64,000 nucleotides of DNA from Geomonas edaphica (GTDB lineage Bacteria > Desulfobacterota > Desulfuromonadia > Geobacterales > Geobacteraceae): contig NZ_SSYB01000002.1 in the NCBI RefSeq assembly GCF_004917075.1, positions 124,001 through 188,000 of the forward strand, in the 5' to 3' direction. How positions within the stretch are numbered: the stretch's first letter is position 1; every line of letters starts with the position of its first letter. Shown here one piece after another: positions 15,734 through 24,851 of the stretch. The notes beneath the pieces are model-generated. The model was not told where the DNA came from. It saw only the letters and a program-made list of their open reading frames with translations, and searched no databases. A program made the position numbers and the translations under genes.

Positions 15734-17086
15734 ATGATGATACAGACTCTCTCGCGTGTGCTTCTTTTCCTTTCGCTCACCCTTCTTCCACTTCCGGCCC
15801 TTGCCCTGCCGATTCTCTCCATCTCATCGCCCGGGGGTGACGGTGTCTTCGTGCTCTACGGCGCGCAGATGACCGGTGTTGCCGGTTTCGACGTGACGGT
15901 CGGTTTCGACTCGGCAACGCTCTCCAACCCGCGGGTGACCTTTGGGAGCCTGGTCGCTGGGATGACGAGCATGGCGAATACTACGCATCCGGGTAACCCG
16001 ATCCGGATGGCCGGCACTAGCATCAATGCGGTGAATAGCAGCAGCGGGGTAATGGCCACCATCACCTTCGATCGGACCGGGACTTCTCCCGGGAGCATCA
16101 CCCTGCTCACGGCGAGCCTCATCGATACCGCAGGGAAGAAGGTCGCCATGGCTGCACCGATCATCACCAATCCACCACCGCCGTCAACCTCCGACAGCGG
16201 AAGCGGTGACGGCCAGACCGGAGGGAGCTCAGGGAATAGCGGAGGAAGCGGCGGGACAGGGACCGGGACCACCGGAGAGACGTCCGGCTCGGGCGTGGGC
16301 ACGACAAGATCAGGCGGATACCTCGGCGGTACGCTCAGCATCCCGGGGCAGGAGACGTCCGGCCAGGAGACCACGACGGGGCAAACCACGTCTGGAGACG
16401 ATGCCTCTTCCGCGCAGGAAACGCAAAGACGGGTACGGACCAAAAAGGTACAGCCGGACGACGCTGAACCTAAGCTCGAGCGCGGGGATAACCCGTCGCC
16501 GTCTTCGGACGAGCGCGGGGGGGCATCGACCGTGGACGGCAAGCCGGCCCACGTCGCCGAGCCCGTAAAGGTCGAAAGCGTGCTGACAAGGTTCAGGGAC
16601 TTCAAAGGGGAACGTACCCCGGCCAACCTGACGGCGCTCTTCGTGCAGCCCCCACAAGCGCAGTACATGCAGGTTCCGGCGGTGGTGCTTGCGGACGGCA
16701 AGGCGACGGTGACGCTCAATGTTTACATCAACGTCGGCGATGCGACCCCCAGGTTCAGCTTCGGCGACTGCAGCTACGTTTCCTACAGCCGCATCGAGAA
16801 GGGGTGGGAGATCCAGGCGCGCCCCGACCGCGACGCGCTGAGCGCAAGCATCGCGGTGCTATACAACAGCCAGAGACAGGAATTCCCGCTGGTGGTTGCC
16901 CCCGCGGTGCGGCTTACCAAGAAAGGTCAGAAAAAGGTCACGGAAGCAGACTTCCAGCGCTTCCTCACCGACCGCGGCACCGAATCTGCGCCGCACTTCG
17001 ATTTGAACAAGGACGGCAAACGAGACTACGTCGATGATTACATCTACACGGCGAACTATCTCGTGCAAAAAGATAAGGTCAGATAG
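15734..17086 (+). CDS. Exported protein with cohesin-like domain and C-terminal dockerin-like EF-hand
   Basis: A 450-residue protein with a signal peptide ending near ALA (about residue 25). It has a cohesin-like beta domain (about 27-145; GVAGFDVTVGFDSATL and GVMATITFDRTG) and a long Gly/Ser/Thr/acidic linker (about 150-280). A further beta region (about 285-400) precedes a C-terminal segment whose loop DLNKDGKRDYVDD matches the dockerin Ca-binding consensus DxNxDGxxxxxD; only one good repeat is present. It stands alone between ctpA and gabD, with its own promoter and a GAGGT ribosome site. The secretin upstream also carries a cohesin-like domain, so the two may dock. No enzymatic motif is seen. 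Confidence 0.7.
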   Translation: MMIQTLSRVLLFLSLTLLPLPALALPILSISSPGGDGVFVLYGAQMTGVAGFDVTVGFDSATLSNPRVTFGSLVAGMTSMANTTHPGNPIRMAGTSINAVNSSSGVMATITFDRTGTSPGSITLLTASLIDTAGKKVAMAAPIITNPPPPSTSDSGSGDGQTGGSSGNSGGSGGTGTGTTGETSGSGVGTTRSGGYLGGTLSIPGQETSGQETTTGQTTSGDDASSAQETQRRVRTKKVQPDDAEPKLERGDNPSPSSDERGGASTVDGKPAHVAEPVKVESVLTRFRDFKGERTPANLTALFVQPPQAQYMQVPAVVLADGKATVTLNVYINVGDATPRFSFGDCSYVSYSRIEKGWEIQARPDRDALSASIAVLYNSQRQEFPLVVAPAVRLTKKGQKKVTEADFQRFLTDRGTESAPHFDLNKDGKRDYVDDYIYTANYLVQKDKVR

Positions 17087-17127
17087 GAAGTACAAGCAGC
17101 AGTTGTTTCTGTTTCAGCGCTAACAAA

Positions 17128-17160
17128 GATGCCCTCCAGGCCACAAGCCGGAGGGCATCT
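17128..17160 (+). terminator. Possible terminator hairpin
   Basis: A perfect 11-bp stem AGATGCCCTCC/GGAGGGCATCT with an 11-nt loop. It is followed by GTCGTTTC, so the U-tract is poor. It lies between the cohesin/dockerin gene and the gabD promoter. Confidence 0.5.
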
Positions 17161-17204
17161 GTCGTTTCAGGAGGCAAGTTGCCGGCACCGAGGGGGCTTT
17201 TCAG

Positions 17205-17234
17205 TTGCCGCACCGCCGACGATGTTGTATACAA
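17205..17234 (+). promoter_or_regulatory. gabD promoter with palindromic operator on the -10 box
   Basis: TTGCCG (17205-17210), a 17-bp spacer, and TATACA (17228-17233). The -10 lies inside the perfect 10-bp palindrome TTGTATACAA (17225-17234), a sequence type bound by GntR/FadR-family repressors. Nearly the same element overlaps the acnB -10 at 19654. Confidence 0.5.
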
Positions 17235-17271
17235 AAAACTGCTGCGATCATTTCACACATGGGAGGAACCG

Positions 17272-18729
17272 ATGTTGAACCTGAAAGACAGCAGTCTTTT
17301 TCGGCAACTCTGCTTCATCAACGGTGCATGGAGTGCGGCCGACAGTGGTGAGACCATCGACGTAACCAACCCGGCAACGGGAGAAAAACTAGGCACCATC
17401 CCGAAAATGGGAGCGGCCGAGACGCGCCGCGCCATAGAAGCGGCGCAAGCCGCGCTTCCCGCCTGGCGCGCGAGGACGGCTCAGGAGCGCTCCGTCATCA
17501 TCAGGCGCTGGTCGGAACTCATGCTTGAGCACCAGGAGGATCTGGCGGTGCTGATGACGGCCGAGCAGGGCAAGCCGCTTGCCGAGGCGCGCGGCGAGAC
17601 GGTCTACGCCGCCTCCTTCCTCGAATGGTTCTCCGAGGAGGGAAAACGGATCTACGGCGACGTCATCCCCTCGCACCAAAGCGACAAGCGCATCATCGTC
17701 CTCAAGGAGCCGATCGGGGTCTGCGCCGCCATCACCCCCTGGAACTTCCCTTCCGCCATGATCACCCGCAAAGCCGGGCCCGCGCTTGCCGCCGGCTGCA
17801 CCATGGTCGTCAAACCGGCGACGGCGACACCTTACTCGGCCCTCGCTATCGCCGAACTGGCGCGGCGGGCGGGTGTGCCGGACGGAGTCTTCTCCGTCGT
17901 CACCGGCTCGGCTGCGGGGATCGGCGGCGAGATGACGGCGAACCCGCTGGTGAGAAAACTGACCTTCACCGGGTCGACCGAGATCGGGAAAAAGCTGATG
18001 GTAGAGTGCGCGGGAACGGTGAAGAAGGTCTCCATGGAGCTTGGGGGCAACGCCCCGTTCATCGTCTTCGACGACGCCGATCTCGACGCCGCGGTGGAAG
18101 GAGCGCTCATCTCCAAGTACCGCAACACCGGCCAGACCTGCGTCTGCACCAACCGGTTCCTCGTGCAGGACGGCATCTACGACCGGTTTGCCGAGAAGCT
18201 GGCCAGCGCGGTTGCCGCGATGAAGGTGGGCGACGGACTCAAAGGGGAAACCCAGCAGGGACCGCTCATCGACATGGCCGCGGTGGAGAAGGTGGAGGAG
18301 CACATAGGCGACGCCCTCGCAAAGGGGGCGCGCGTGGTAACCGGCGGCAAACGCCACGCCCTGGGGGGCTCCTTCTTCGAACCGACCGTGCTGGCCGACG
18401 TCTCACCGGATATGCTGGTCGCGCGGGAAGAGACCTTCGGGCCGGTGGCCCCGCTGTTCCGGTTCAAGACCGAGGAGGAGGCGATCCGTCTTGCCAACGA
18501 CACCGAGTTCGGCCTCGCCGCTTACTTCTACAGCCGTGACATCGCGCGGGTGTGGCGGGTGGCGGAGGCGGTCGAGTACGGCATCGTCGGCATCAACACC
18601 GGCCTCATCTCCACCGCCGTGGCTCCCTTTGGCGGCGTGAAGGAGTCCGGCGTTGGGCGCGAAGGATCCAAGTACGGCATCGAGGACTTCCTCGAGGTTA
18701 AATATCTCTGCATCGGCGGGATCAGGTAG
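17272..18729 (+). CDS. gabD: NAD(P)-dependent succinate-semialdehyde dehydrogenase
   Basis: A 485-residue aldehyde dehydrogenase. The catalytic Cys290 lies in NTGQTCVCTNRF and the general base Glu256 in MELGGNAPF. The NAD(P)-binding segment ITPWNFPSAMITRK and a C-terminal PFGGVKESGVGREG match the GabD subgroup. It would oxidise succinate semialdehyde to succinate, feeding the TCA cycle. The ATG at 17272 is chosen for the GGGAGGA site; upstream in-frame codons lie in the promoter. The next gene, fdhD, follows after 43 nt. Exact substrate is inferred from family resemblance. Confidence 0.88.
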   Translation: MLNLKDSSLFRQLCFINGAWSAADSGETIDVTNPATGEKLGTIPKMGAAETRRAIEAAQAALPAWRARTAQERSVIIRRWSELMLEHQEDLAVLMTAEQGKPLAEARGETVYAASFLEWFSEEGKRIYGDVIPSHQSDKRIIVLKEPIGVCAAITPWNFPSAMITRKAGPALAAGCTMVVKPATATPYSALAIAELARRAGVPDGVFSVVTGSAAGIGGEMTANPLVRKLTFTGSTEIGKKLMVECAGTVKKVSMELGGNAPFIVFDDADLDAAVEGALISKYRNTGQTCVCTNRFLVQDGIYDRFAEKLASAVAAMKVGDGLKGETQQGPLIDMAAVEKVEEHIGDALAKGARVVTGGKRHALGGSFFEPTVLADVSPDMLVAREETFGPVAPLFRFKTEEEAIRLANDTEFGLAAYFYSRDIARVWRVAEAVEYGIVGINTGLISTAVAPFGGVKESGVGREGSKYGIEDFLEVKYLCIGGIR

Positions 18730-18772
18730 GCGGCGCACACGACCCTGTCCGAGGCAGGGAAGCAGGTAAACG

Positions 18773-19525
18773 ATGGCCGAGGTGCTCCAATACAACGACG
18801 GGAAGGTGCTGCGCGGCGAGATCGACGTCGTGCGGGAGTTCCCCCTGGTCCTCAGGGTGAATGACCGGGAACTGGTTACCCTGGTCGCTTCGCCGCACGA
18901 CCTGCGCTTCCTGGTGGCGGGCTTTCTCTGGCTACAGGGGTTCGTCGCATCGGCCGATGATTTTCTGGTCCTGAGCGTCTGCAACGACTACGGCATCGCC
19001 AACGTCCGCATCAAGGGGGAACTCCCCCATGAACTGAAGCCGGTGCTCACCTCGGGGTGCGGCACCGGTGTTACTTTTTCCCTGCCGCAGGGCAGGCAGG
19101 CTCCAATTCCGCGCAGCGGTATCGCGGTCGGTGCCGTCTTCGAGCTGATGAGGCAACTCGCCCAGACCTCGGACCGGTACAAAAGCCATGGCGGCCTCCA
19201 CTCCGCCGCCATCGGGGACGTGGAAGGAAGGCTGCTTTTGCACGCCGAAGACCTCGGCAGGCACAACACCATCGACCGTCTGGCGGGGGAGGCCTTGCTT
19301 AAAGGGATTCCCCTCGAAGGCACCATCCTCGCCACCTCAGGCCGCGTCTCGACCGAGATGGCCGCGAAGGCGGCGCAGCTCGGTATCGCGGTCGTCGTAT
19401 CCCGAACCTCGCCCACCGACATGGCGGTCCGTATCTGCGACGAAAGCGTCATTACGCTGATCGGCTACCTGCGCGGCGCCAAACTCACCGCATATACCCA
19501 TTCCGAATATATTTTATTTTCTTAA
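18773..19525 (+). CDS. fdhD: FdhD-type formate dehydrogenase accessory sulfurtransferase
   Basis: A 250-residue protein with the FdhD core: ASPHDLRFLVAGFL near the start, LHSAAIGD, AEDLGRHNTIDRLAGEAL and TSGRVSTEMAAKAAQLG. FdhD moves sulfur from a cysteine desulfurase to the molybdenum cofactor of formate dehydrogenases. E. coli FdhD uses a CxxC loop; here the loop reads SGCGTG, so only the first cysteine remains. No formate dehydrogenase subunit gene lies in the window. It is probably co-transcribed with gabD. Confidence 0.9.
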   Translation: MAEVLQYNDGKVLRGEIDVVREFPLVLRVNDRELVTLVASPHDLRFLVAGFLWLQGFVASADDFLVLSVCNDYGIANVRIKGELPHELKPVLTSGCGTGVTFSLPQGRQAPIPRSGIAVGAVFELMRQLAQTSDRYKSHGGLHSAAIGDVEGRLLLHAEDLGRHNTIDRLAGEALLKGIPLEGTILATSGRVSTEMAAKAAQLGIAVVVSRTSPTDMAVRICDESVITLIGYLRGAKLTAYTHSEYILFS

Positions 19526-19633
19526 TACTTTCACTCCGCCCACCGTCAAACACCTCCGCTGATTCCAGATAAAACGCCATAGTAACAGCTCTTTTTACAC
19601 GGATCTGCGCCATCTTACAGGCACTTTCAACAA

Positions 19634-19663
19634 TTGACAAAGCAGGGTAAAAATTGTATACAG
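19634..19663 (+). promoter_or_regulatory. acnB promoter with palindromic operator on the -10 box
   Basis: TTGACA (19634-19639), a 17-bp spacer, and TATACA (19657-19662). The element TTGTATACAG (19654-19663) covers the -10 and matches nine of ten positions of the palindrome at the gabD promoter. A DNA-binding repressor there would block RNA polymerase. Confidence 0.65.
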
Positions 19664-19745
19664 TATCCGTTCAAATGAAGTACCAGCTGAAAGAAGAGTT
19701 AACATAACTTCCGTAAATAGCTGCACATTATCTGGAGGAGGAATC

Positions 19746-22265
19746 ATGATCGAAGCGTACCTGAAGCAAGAGGCAGAAAGAAAAGCACTCGGGATTCCTG
19801 CGAAACCGCTCGACCCTGAGCAGACCGCGGAACTTTGCAAACTGTTGGAAGCACCCCCGGCAGGCAAGGAGGAGTTCCTGCTCCACCTCCTGAAGGAAAG
19901 GGTTTCCCCGGGCGTCGACCCGGCTGCCGAAGTGAAGGCAGGCTTCCTCGCCGCCATCCTCACCGGCGCCAAGAAGTCCCCGCTGGTCTCCAAGAAGGAC
20001 GCGGTTCAGATCCTGGGCACCATGCTGGGCGGCTACAACGTCTCCCCGCTGGTCGCAGCGCTGAAGGACGCGGAAGTTGCCGACGAGGCCGTTAAGGCGC
20101 TTTGCGGCACCACCCTCGTGTACGACGCCTTCGACGACGTTTTCGAGCTCTCCAAGAGCAACGCCGGCGCCAAAAAGGTCCTCGAGTCCTGGGCCGCCGC
20201 CGAGTGGTTCACCTCCAAGCCGGGCCTGCCAGAAGTGGTGAAGGTGAAAGTCTACAAAGTCGAAGGCGAGATCAACACCGACGACTTCTCCCCGGCGGGC
20301 GACGCCTGGAGCCGTCCTGACATCCCGCTGCACGCCCTCGCCATGGGCAAGACCCGCTTCGCCGACGGCAACGCCACCATCGCCAAGTTCAGGGCGGACG
20401 GGTTCCAGGTCGCTTTCGTTGGCGACGTCGTGGGTACCGGTTCCTCCCGTAAGTCCGCATGCAACAGCGTGCTGTGGCACATCGGCCAGGACATCCCGGC
20501 AGTCCCCAACAAGCGTCGCGACGGCATCATCATCGGCGGCGTCATCGCACCGATCTTTTTCAACACCGCGCAGGATTCCGGCGCGTTCCCGATCAAGACC
20601 GACGTGACCAAGATGAAGACCGGCGACGTCATCGTGATCAACGCCAAGAAGGGCGAGGTCACCACCGAGGGTGGTGAGGTTCTCTCCACCTTCACCGTGG
20701 CCCCGAACACCCTGTTCGACGAGTTCCGCGCCGGCGGCCGTATCCCGCTGATCATCGGCCGCGCCCTCACCGACCGTGCCAGGAAAGCACTCGGCATGGC
20801 ACCGACCGACGTCTTCACCCTCCCGGTCAACCCGGTTGCCAAGGCAGGCCAGGGCTACTCGCTGGCCCAGAAGATGGTCGGCCAGGCATGCGGCGTCGTC
20901 GGCGTCCTTCCGGGGACCGCTTGCGAACCGAAGATGACCACCGTCGGTTCCCAGGACACCACCGGCCCGATGACCGCCGACGAGCTGAAAGAGCTCGCCT
21001 GCCTCAAGTTCCAGGCTCCGATGTTCATGCAGTCCTTCTGCCACACCGCGGCCTACCCGAAACCGGCCGACGTGAAGATGCACAAGACCCTGCCGCAGTT
21101 CATCATCGAGCGTGGCGGCGTGCCCCTGAAGCCGGGCGACGGCGTCATCCACTCGTGGCTCAACCGTCTCCTCGTTCCGGACACCGTCGGTACCGGCGGC
21201 GACTCCCACACCCGTTTCCCGATCGGGATTTCCTTCCCGGCAGGTTCCGGCCTGGTCGCCTTCGCAGGCGCCCTCGGCTTCATGCCGCTCGACATGCCCG
21301 AGTCCGTTCTCGTCCGCTTCAAGGGCAAGTTCAACCCCGGCATCACCCTGCGCGACGCGGTTAACGCGATCCCGTACTGGGCGATCAAGCAGGGCCTGCT
21401 CACCGTGCCCAAGAAGAACAAGGTCAACATCTTCAACGGCCGCATCCTCGAGATGGAAGGTCTTCCGGAGCTCTCCGTCGAGCAGGCCTTCGAGCTGACC
21501 GACGCCGCTGCCGAGCGTAGCGCCGCCGCCGGTTGCATCAAGCTTTCCGAGGAGTCGGTAGCTACCTACCTGCGCTCCAACGTGGCCCTCATGAAGCAGA
21601 TGATCGCCGACGGCTACCAGGACGCGCAGACCCTGCGGAACAGGATCGACGCAGTAAACGAATGGCTGAAGGCACCGAAGCTTCTCGAAGCAGACGCCAA
21701 CGCCGAGTACGCAGCGGTCATCGAGATCGACCTCGCCGAGATCACCGAGCCGATCCTCGCCTGCCCGAACGATCCGGACGACGTGAAGCTCCTCTCCGAC
21801 GTTGCCGGCACCCCGATCCAGGACGTGTTCCTCGGTTCCTGCATGACCAACATCGGTCACTTCCGCGCTGCAGGTGAGATCTGGAGGGGCCAGAAGTTCA
21901 ACCCGAACGTCCGTACCTGGATCTGCCCGCCGACCCGCATGGATCAGGCGAAGCTCAAGGACGAGGCGTACTTCTCCGTCTACAGCGCGATGGGCGCACG
22001 CGTCGAGATCGCCGGCTGCTCGCTCTGCATGGGTAACCAGGCACGCGTACCCGACGGGGTGAACATGTTCTCCACCTCGACCCGTAACTTCGACGACAGG
22101 ATCGGCAACGGCGCCAAGGTGTTCCTCGGCTCCGCGGAGCTCGGTGCCGTCACCGTGAACATGGGCAAGCTCCCGACCCCGGCCGAGTACCTCGCCGTGT
22201 ACAAGGAGAAGGTCGAGCCGAACAAGGCAACCGTGTACAAGTACCTCCAGTTCGACGAGATGTAG
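19746..22265 (+). CDS. acnB: Aconitate hydratase B
   Basis: An 839-residue enzyme of normal AcnB length with the HEAT-like N-terminal domain (about 1-160), the swivelling domain and the catalytic domains. The [4Fe-4S] ligands are Cys699 (LGSCMTN) and Cys758/Cys761 (CSLCMG); [11 protein letters not shown] and the closing [12 protein letters not shown] are diagnostic. It isomerises citrate to isocitrate in the TCA cycle. It is monocistronic, with its own promoter, a GGAGGAGG ribosome site and a terminator. Confidence 0.97.
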   Translation: MIEAYLKQEAERKALGIPAKPLDPEQTAELCKLLEAPPAGKEEFLLHLLKERVSPGVDPAAEVKAGFLAAILTGAKKSPLVSKKDAVQILGTMLGGYNVSPLVAALKDAEVADEAVKALCGTTLVYDAFDDVFELSKSNAGAKKVLESWAAAEWFTSKPGLPEVVKVKVYKVEGEINTDDFSPAGDAWSRPDIPLHALAMGKTRFADGNATIAKFRADGFQVAFVGDVVGTGSSRKSACNSVLWHIGQDIPAVPNKRRDGIIIGGVIAPIFFNTAQDSGAFPIKTDVTKMKTGDVIVINAKKGEVTTEGGEVLSTFTVAPNTLFDEFRAGGRIPLIIGRALTDRARKALGMAPTDVFTLPVNPVAKAGQGYSLAQKMVGQACGVVGVLPGTACEPKMTTVGSQDTTGPMTADELKELACLKFQAPMFMQSFCHTAAYPKPADVKMHKTLPQFIIERGGVPLKPGDGVIHSWLNRLLVPDTVGTGGDSHTRFPIGISFPAGSGLVAFAGALGFMPLDMPESVLVRFKGKFNPGITLRDAVNAIPYWAIKQGLLTVPKKNKVNIFNGRILEMEGLPELSVEQAFELTDAAAERSAAAGCIKLSEESVATYLRSNVALMKQMIADGYQDAQTLRNRIDAVNEWLKAPKLLEADANAEYAAVIEIDLAEITEPILACPNDPDDVKLLSDVAGTPIQDVFLGSCMTNIGHFRAAGEIWRGQKFNPNVRTWICPPTRMDQAKLKDEAYFSVYSAMGARVEIAGCSLCMGNQARVPDGVNMFSTSTRNFDDRIGNGAKVFLGSAELGAVTVNMGKLPTPAEYLAVYKEKVEPNKATVYKYLQFDEM

Positions 22266-22285
22266 GAAGAGCTGGTAACAAGCAG

Positions 22286-22321
22286 CAAAAAGGCCCGCCG
22301 GGAAACCGGCGGGCCTTTCTG
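22286..22321 (+). terminator. Intrinsic terminator after acnB
   Basis: A 13-bp stem AAAGGCCCGCCGG/CCGGCGGGCCTTT closed by a GAAA tetraloop, followed by a short T-tract. Confidence 0.88.
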
Positions 22322-22359
22322 TTTTCTGTGGCGGCAGTTCGACTGCCTGGGAGTCTCAG

Positions 22360-22395
22360 CTGTCCGACCTGTCCCAGCTGTCCGACTGGTCCGAC
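22360..22395. repeat. 9-bp repeat array, locus 1 (intergenic)
   Basis: Four 9-mers: CTGTCCGAC, CTGTCCCAG, CTGTCCGAC, TGGTCCGAC. In reverse complement these are GTCGGACAG-type units, the same family as the arrays at 25566, 61211 and 61710. The array lies between the acnB terminator and the pepF 3' end. Confidence 0.7.
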
Positions 22396-22413
22396 TGGCG
22401 GCGGAACCCGACG

Positions 22414-24180
22414 CTACAGCAGCGCTTTCAGCTCTGCGATGAGGTCGCCGAGGAGGTCGTAGCCCCCTTGCCAGAAGCTGGGGTCGCTGAAGACGATGCC
22501 TGCGGGGGCAAGTGTGTCACCAGGCGACTTGGAGCCGCCATCGGCGAGTATCTCGCGGTAAACGGGGACGAAGCTCTCGCGCTCCTTCAGGTAACGCTGG
22601 AACAGCGACAGCACCACCAGTTCCGCGCAGGTGTAGGAGTAGCAGTAGAAACGTGCGTGGATGAAGTGGGAGATGTAGCTCCAGCCGTAGCGGTAAGGCT
22701 CGATCATCTCGACCGAGTCGCCGTAAAGCTTCGCGTTCTCGTTCCACCAGAGGTCGCAGAGCTCGTTCGCGGTGAGAAGGCCGTCGTTACGCCTTAGGTG
22801 CATCTGCTCCTCGAATCTGGTGAGGACGTTCTGCCTGAAGGTGGTGGCGATGATGTCCTCGATCTTCGCGCACAGAAGGGACTTCTTCACCTCCACGTCG
22901 GTCTCACGCTCCAGCAACTGCCGGGTGAGGAGCATCTCGCCGAACACCGAGGCGGTCTCGGCAAGCGGCAGCGGCGGGTGGTAGTTGAGCATGGTCTGGC
23001 CCTGAGCGAGCAGGTAGTGGATGCCGTGCCCCACCTCGTGGGCGATGGTCGCCACGTCGCGCAGGTTCCCGGTGAAGTTCAAAAGCAGGTACGGCGGGAG
23101 CTCAGGTGTCATCCCCATGCAGAAGGCGCCGCCGCTCTTGCCGGGACGGGGCATGACGTCCACACGCCTGCCGGTGAAGAAGGAGTCGGCAAGCTCAGCG
23201 AACTCTTCGGAGAAGCCGCGGTACGCCTCGACCGTCATGGTGCGCGCTTCCTCGAAGCTGTATTTGCGGTCGCTCTCGGTGAGGGGGGCGTAGACGTCGG
23301 TGTTTTTCAGCTTCGGCATGCCGAGCAGCCGCGCTTTCAGGCGGAAGTATTCCTGTGCCAAGGGATAGTTCTTTTCGGAGACCTGCATGAGGCTTTCGAC
23401 CACCTCGTTGGGGATCTCATTGCCAAGGTTGGTCGGCTCCATCGGGTGCCGGTAGTTTCTGAGCTCCATCTCCTGGGAGTGGTCCAGCGCCACGTTGTTG
23501 AACACGGCGGAATAGAGGATGCCGTTCTCCTCGTGCTTCTTGAGGAAGGTGCCGAAGGCGCGCTCGCGCACCCCTGCGTCCGGGTGATGCAAAAGGGCAA
23601 GGAGTTCCTCACCGGTTACCTCTTTGGTCTCCCCGTCCATCTCGAGGGTGTAGCGCAGGGAGGCGGAGACTTCGTCGAAGAGACGGCAGAAGGCCTGCAC
23701 ACCGGTCAGGCTCTTTTGGGAAAGCAGGCTCTCCTCACGCTCGGAAAGGGTGTGCGCCTTGAACTTGCGCAGCACCTCGAGGAAGTGACGGTAGTTGTCG
23801 AGCAGCCTGTCCTTGGCGAACTTTTGGAACGGCTCTTCCTCCATCTGGATGATCTCCAGATCGAAGAAGAGGAGCTCCCGCCCCATGGCGTTGCCGAACT
23901 CCTCGGACTTCTGGGAGAGCCGTTTGTGCAGATCGCTCTCGCTGTCGGCGGCGAAGAGCAGGTGCGCGTAGAGCTGCGGCACCGCCAGATCCTCCTGCAG
24001 CTTCTCGTAGCTCTCAAGCGCCTCCAGCAATTCCGCGGCGGAGAGCTCGGCTACCTTGCCGCGGTAGCGTTCCCTGAACGCTGCAACCTGCGAAGTAGCA
24101 CCCTCGAAAGCCTGGTTGAGCTCGGGTGCTGAAGGGGAAGAGTAAAGCGGGGTGGTATCCCAGCAGAGGTTGGTTGACAT
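22414..24180 (-). CDS. pepF: Oligoendopeptidase F, M3 family metallopeptidase
   Basis: A 588-residue cytoplasmic zinc peptidase with the M3 site HEVGHGIHYLL and a downstream glutamate ligand region (PLPLAETASVFGEM). An N-terminal helical domain with AAFRERYRGKVAELS is typical of PepF. It cleaves peptides of roughly 7-17 residues. The start at 24180 (MSTNLCWDTTPLY) is preferred over the upstream ATG because CAGGAGGA precedes it on the minus strand. It is transcribed divergently from the small HTH gene. Confidence 0.92.
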   Translation of the reverse strand: MSTNLCWDTTPLYSSPSAPELNQAFEGATSQVAAFRERYRGKVAELSAAELLEALESYEKLQEDLAVPQLYAHLLFAADSESDLHKRLSQKSEEFGNAMGRELLFFDLEIIQMEEEPFQKFAKDRLLDNYRHFLEVLRKFKAHTLSEREESLLSQKSLTGVQAFCRLFDEVSASLRYTLEMDGETKEVTGEELLALLHHPDAGVRERAFGTFLKKHEENGILYSAVFNNVALDHSQEMELRNYRHPMEPTNLGNEIPNEVVESLMQVSEKNYPLAQEYFRLKARLLGMPKLKNTDVYAPLTESDRKYSFEEARTMTVEAYRGFSEEFAELADSFFTGRRVDVMPRPGKSGGAFCMGMTPELPPYLLLNFTGNLRDVATIAHEVGHGIHYLLAQGQTMLNYHPPLPLAETASVFGEMLLTRQLLERETDVEVKKSLLCAKIEDIIATTFRQNVLTRFEEQMHLRRNDGLLTANELCDLWWNENAKLYGDSVEMIEPYRYGWSYISHFIHARFYCYSYTCAELVVLSLFQRYLKERESFVPVYREILADGGSKSPGDTLAPAGIVFSDPSFWQGGYDLLGDLIAELKALL

Positions 24181-24315
24181 GGTTCCTCCTGAAGCTGATT
24201 TCCTAATGATTTCAAACGAATGCAACCGATAGTAATGCAAGGTAGCCAAGGTGTCAAGAAAGGGGAGGCGGGGGCTTGGTGGGTGAATCAGCGTCCTCTG
24301 CTGCATTTACGCGCC

Positions 24316-24343
24316 TTGACAACCAAAAGGGGCGCGATAGAAA
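24316..24343 (+). promoter_or_regulatory. Possible promoter of the Fis-type HTH gene
   Basis: TTGACA (24316-24321), a 16-bp spacer, and TAGAAA (24338-24343), in an AT-rich stretch divergent from pepF. A GGGGG/CCCCC hairpin (24402-24424) lies in the ~120-nt leader. Confidence 0.4.
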
Positions 24344-24467
24344 TAGCAACTGTTAAAAAAATATAATAATCATGCATCAGCCGCTGAGAGCTCTTCCCGG
24401 TGGGGGTGGCAGGGAGCCTCCCCCGCAAGTGGTTCTTTCGTTAACCGCTAGTGCGAGGATGGACGCC

Positions 24468-24848
24468 ATGAAAAAGCGTCAGGTGGTTCAGGATGCGGCT
24501 TATCAACCTGCACCGGGTACGGCAACAGGTTGTGACCGTTTCGGGGCAGGAGGCGGTGGTCAGTGCATCGTGTTGCAGCGGCTTTTTTCCTGCCGCAACG
24601 ATGCGATGTCAACGGGCGCGGAAGCGGGGCACGGCGCGGACGTCGGGTGCAGCGTTGGGGCCATGGCCTTCGCGTCACTCACCCTACGGGAAGCGAGGGA
24701 CAGGATCGAGCGGTGGATGGTGTACGACGCGATCCGCGCCTGTGCGGGAAACATGAGCAAGGCAGCGGACATGCTTGGCGTCAGCCGTCCGGCCCTTTAC
24801 GATCTGGTGAAGAAGTACGGGGTGTGCAGGATCAAGACGCGCGGCTGA
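24468..24848 (+). CDS. Small Fis-type helix-turn-helix DNA-binding protein
   Basis: A 126-residue product if it starts at 24468 (GAGG 9 nt upstream). Only the last ~55 residues are recognisable: LTLREARDRIER then GNMSKAADMLGVSRPALYDLVKKYG. This is the Fis-type HTH that normally ends NtrC-family response regulators, including PrsR-like proteins. No receiver or AAA+ domain is present. The N-terminal ~70 residues are Gly/Cys-rich and of doubtful coding quality, so translation could instead begin at 24606. It may be a free-standing DNA-binding protein or a remnant of a larger regulator. It converges with the HAD gene 3 nt away. Confidence 0.5.
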   Translation: MKKRQVVQDAAYQPAPGTATGCDRFGAGGGGQCIVLQRLFSCRNDAMSTGAEAGHGADVGCSVGAMAFASLTLREARDRIERWMVYDAIRACAGNMSKAADMLGVSRPALYDLVKKYGVCRIKTRG

Positions 24849-24851
24849 CGG

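Noticed and set aside
19728-21860. A 710-residue open frame opposite acnB
   Set aside because: It mirrors the conserved acnB frame and has no ribosome site or family resemblance.
24372-24470. A GEMM-type cyclic dinucleotide riboswitch ahead of the Fis-type gene
   Set aside because: The conserved aptamer core and tetraloop receptor sequences are missing; only a simple GGGGG/CCCCC hairpin is present.
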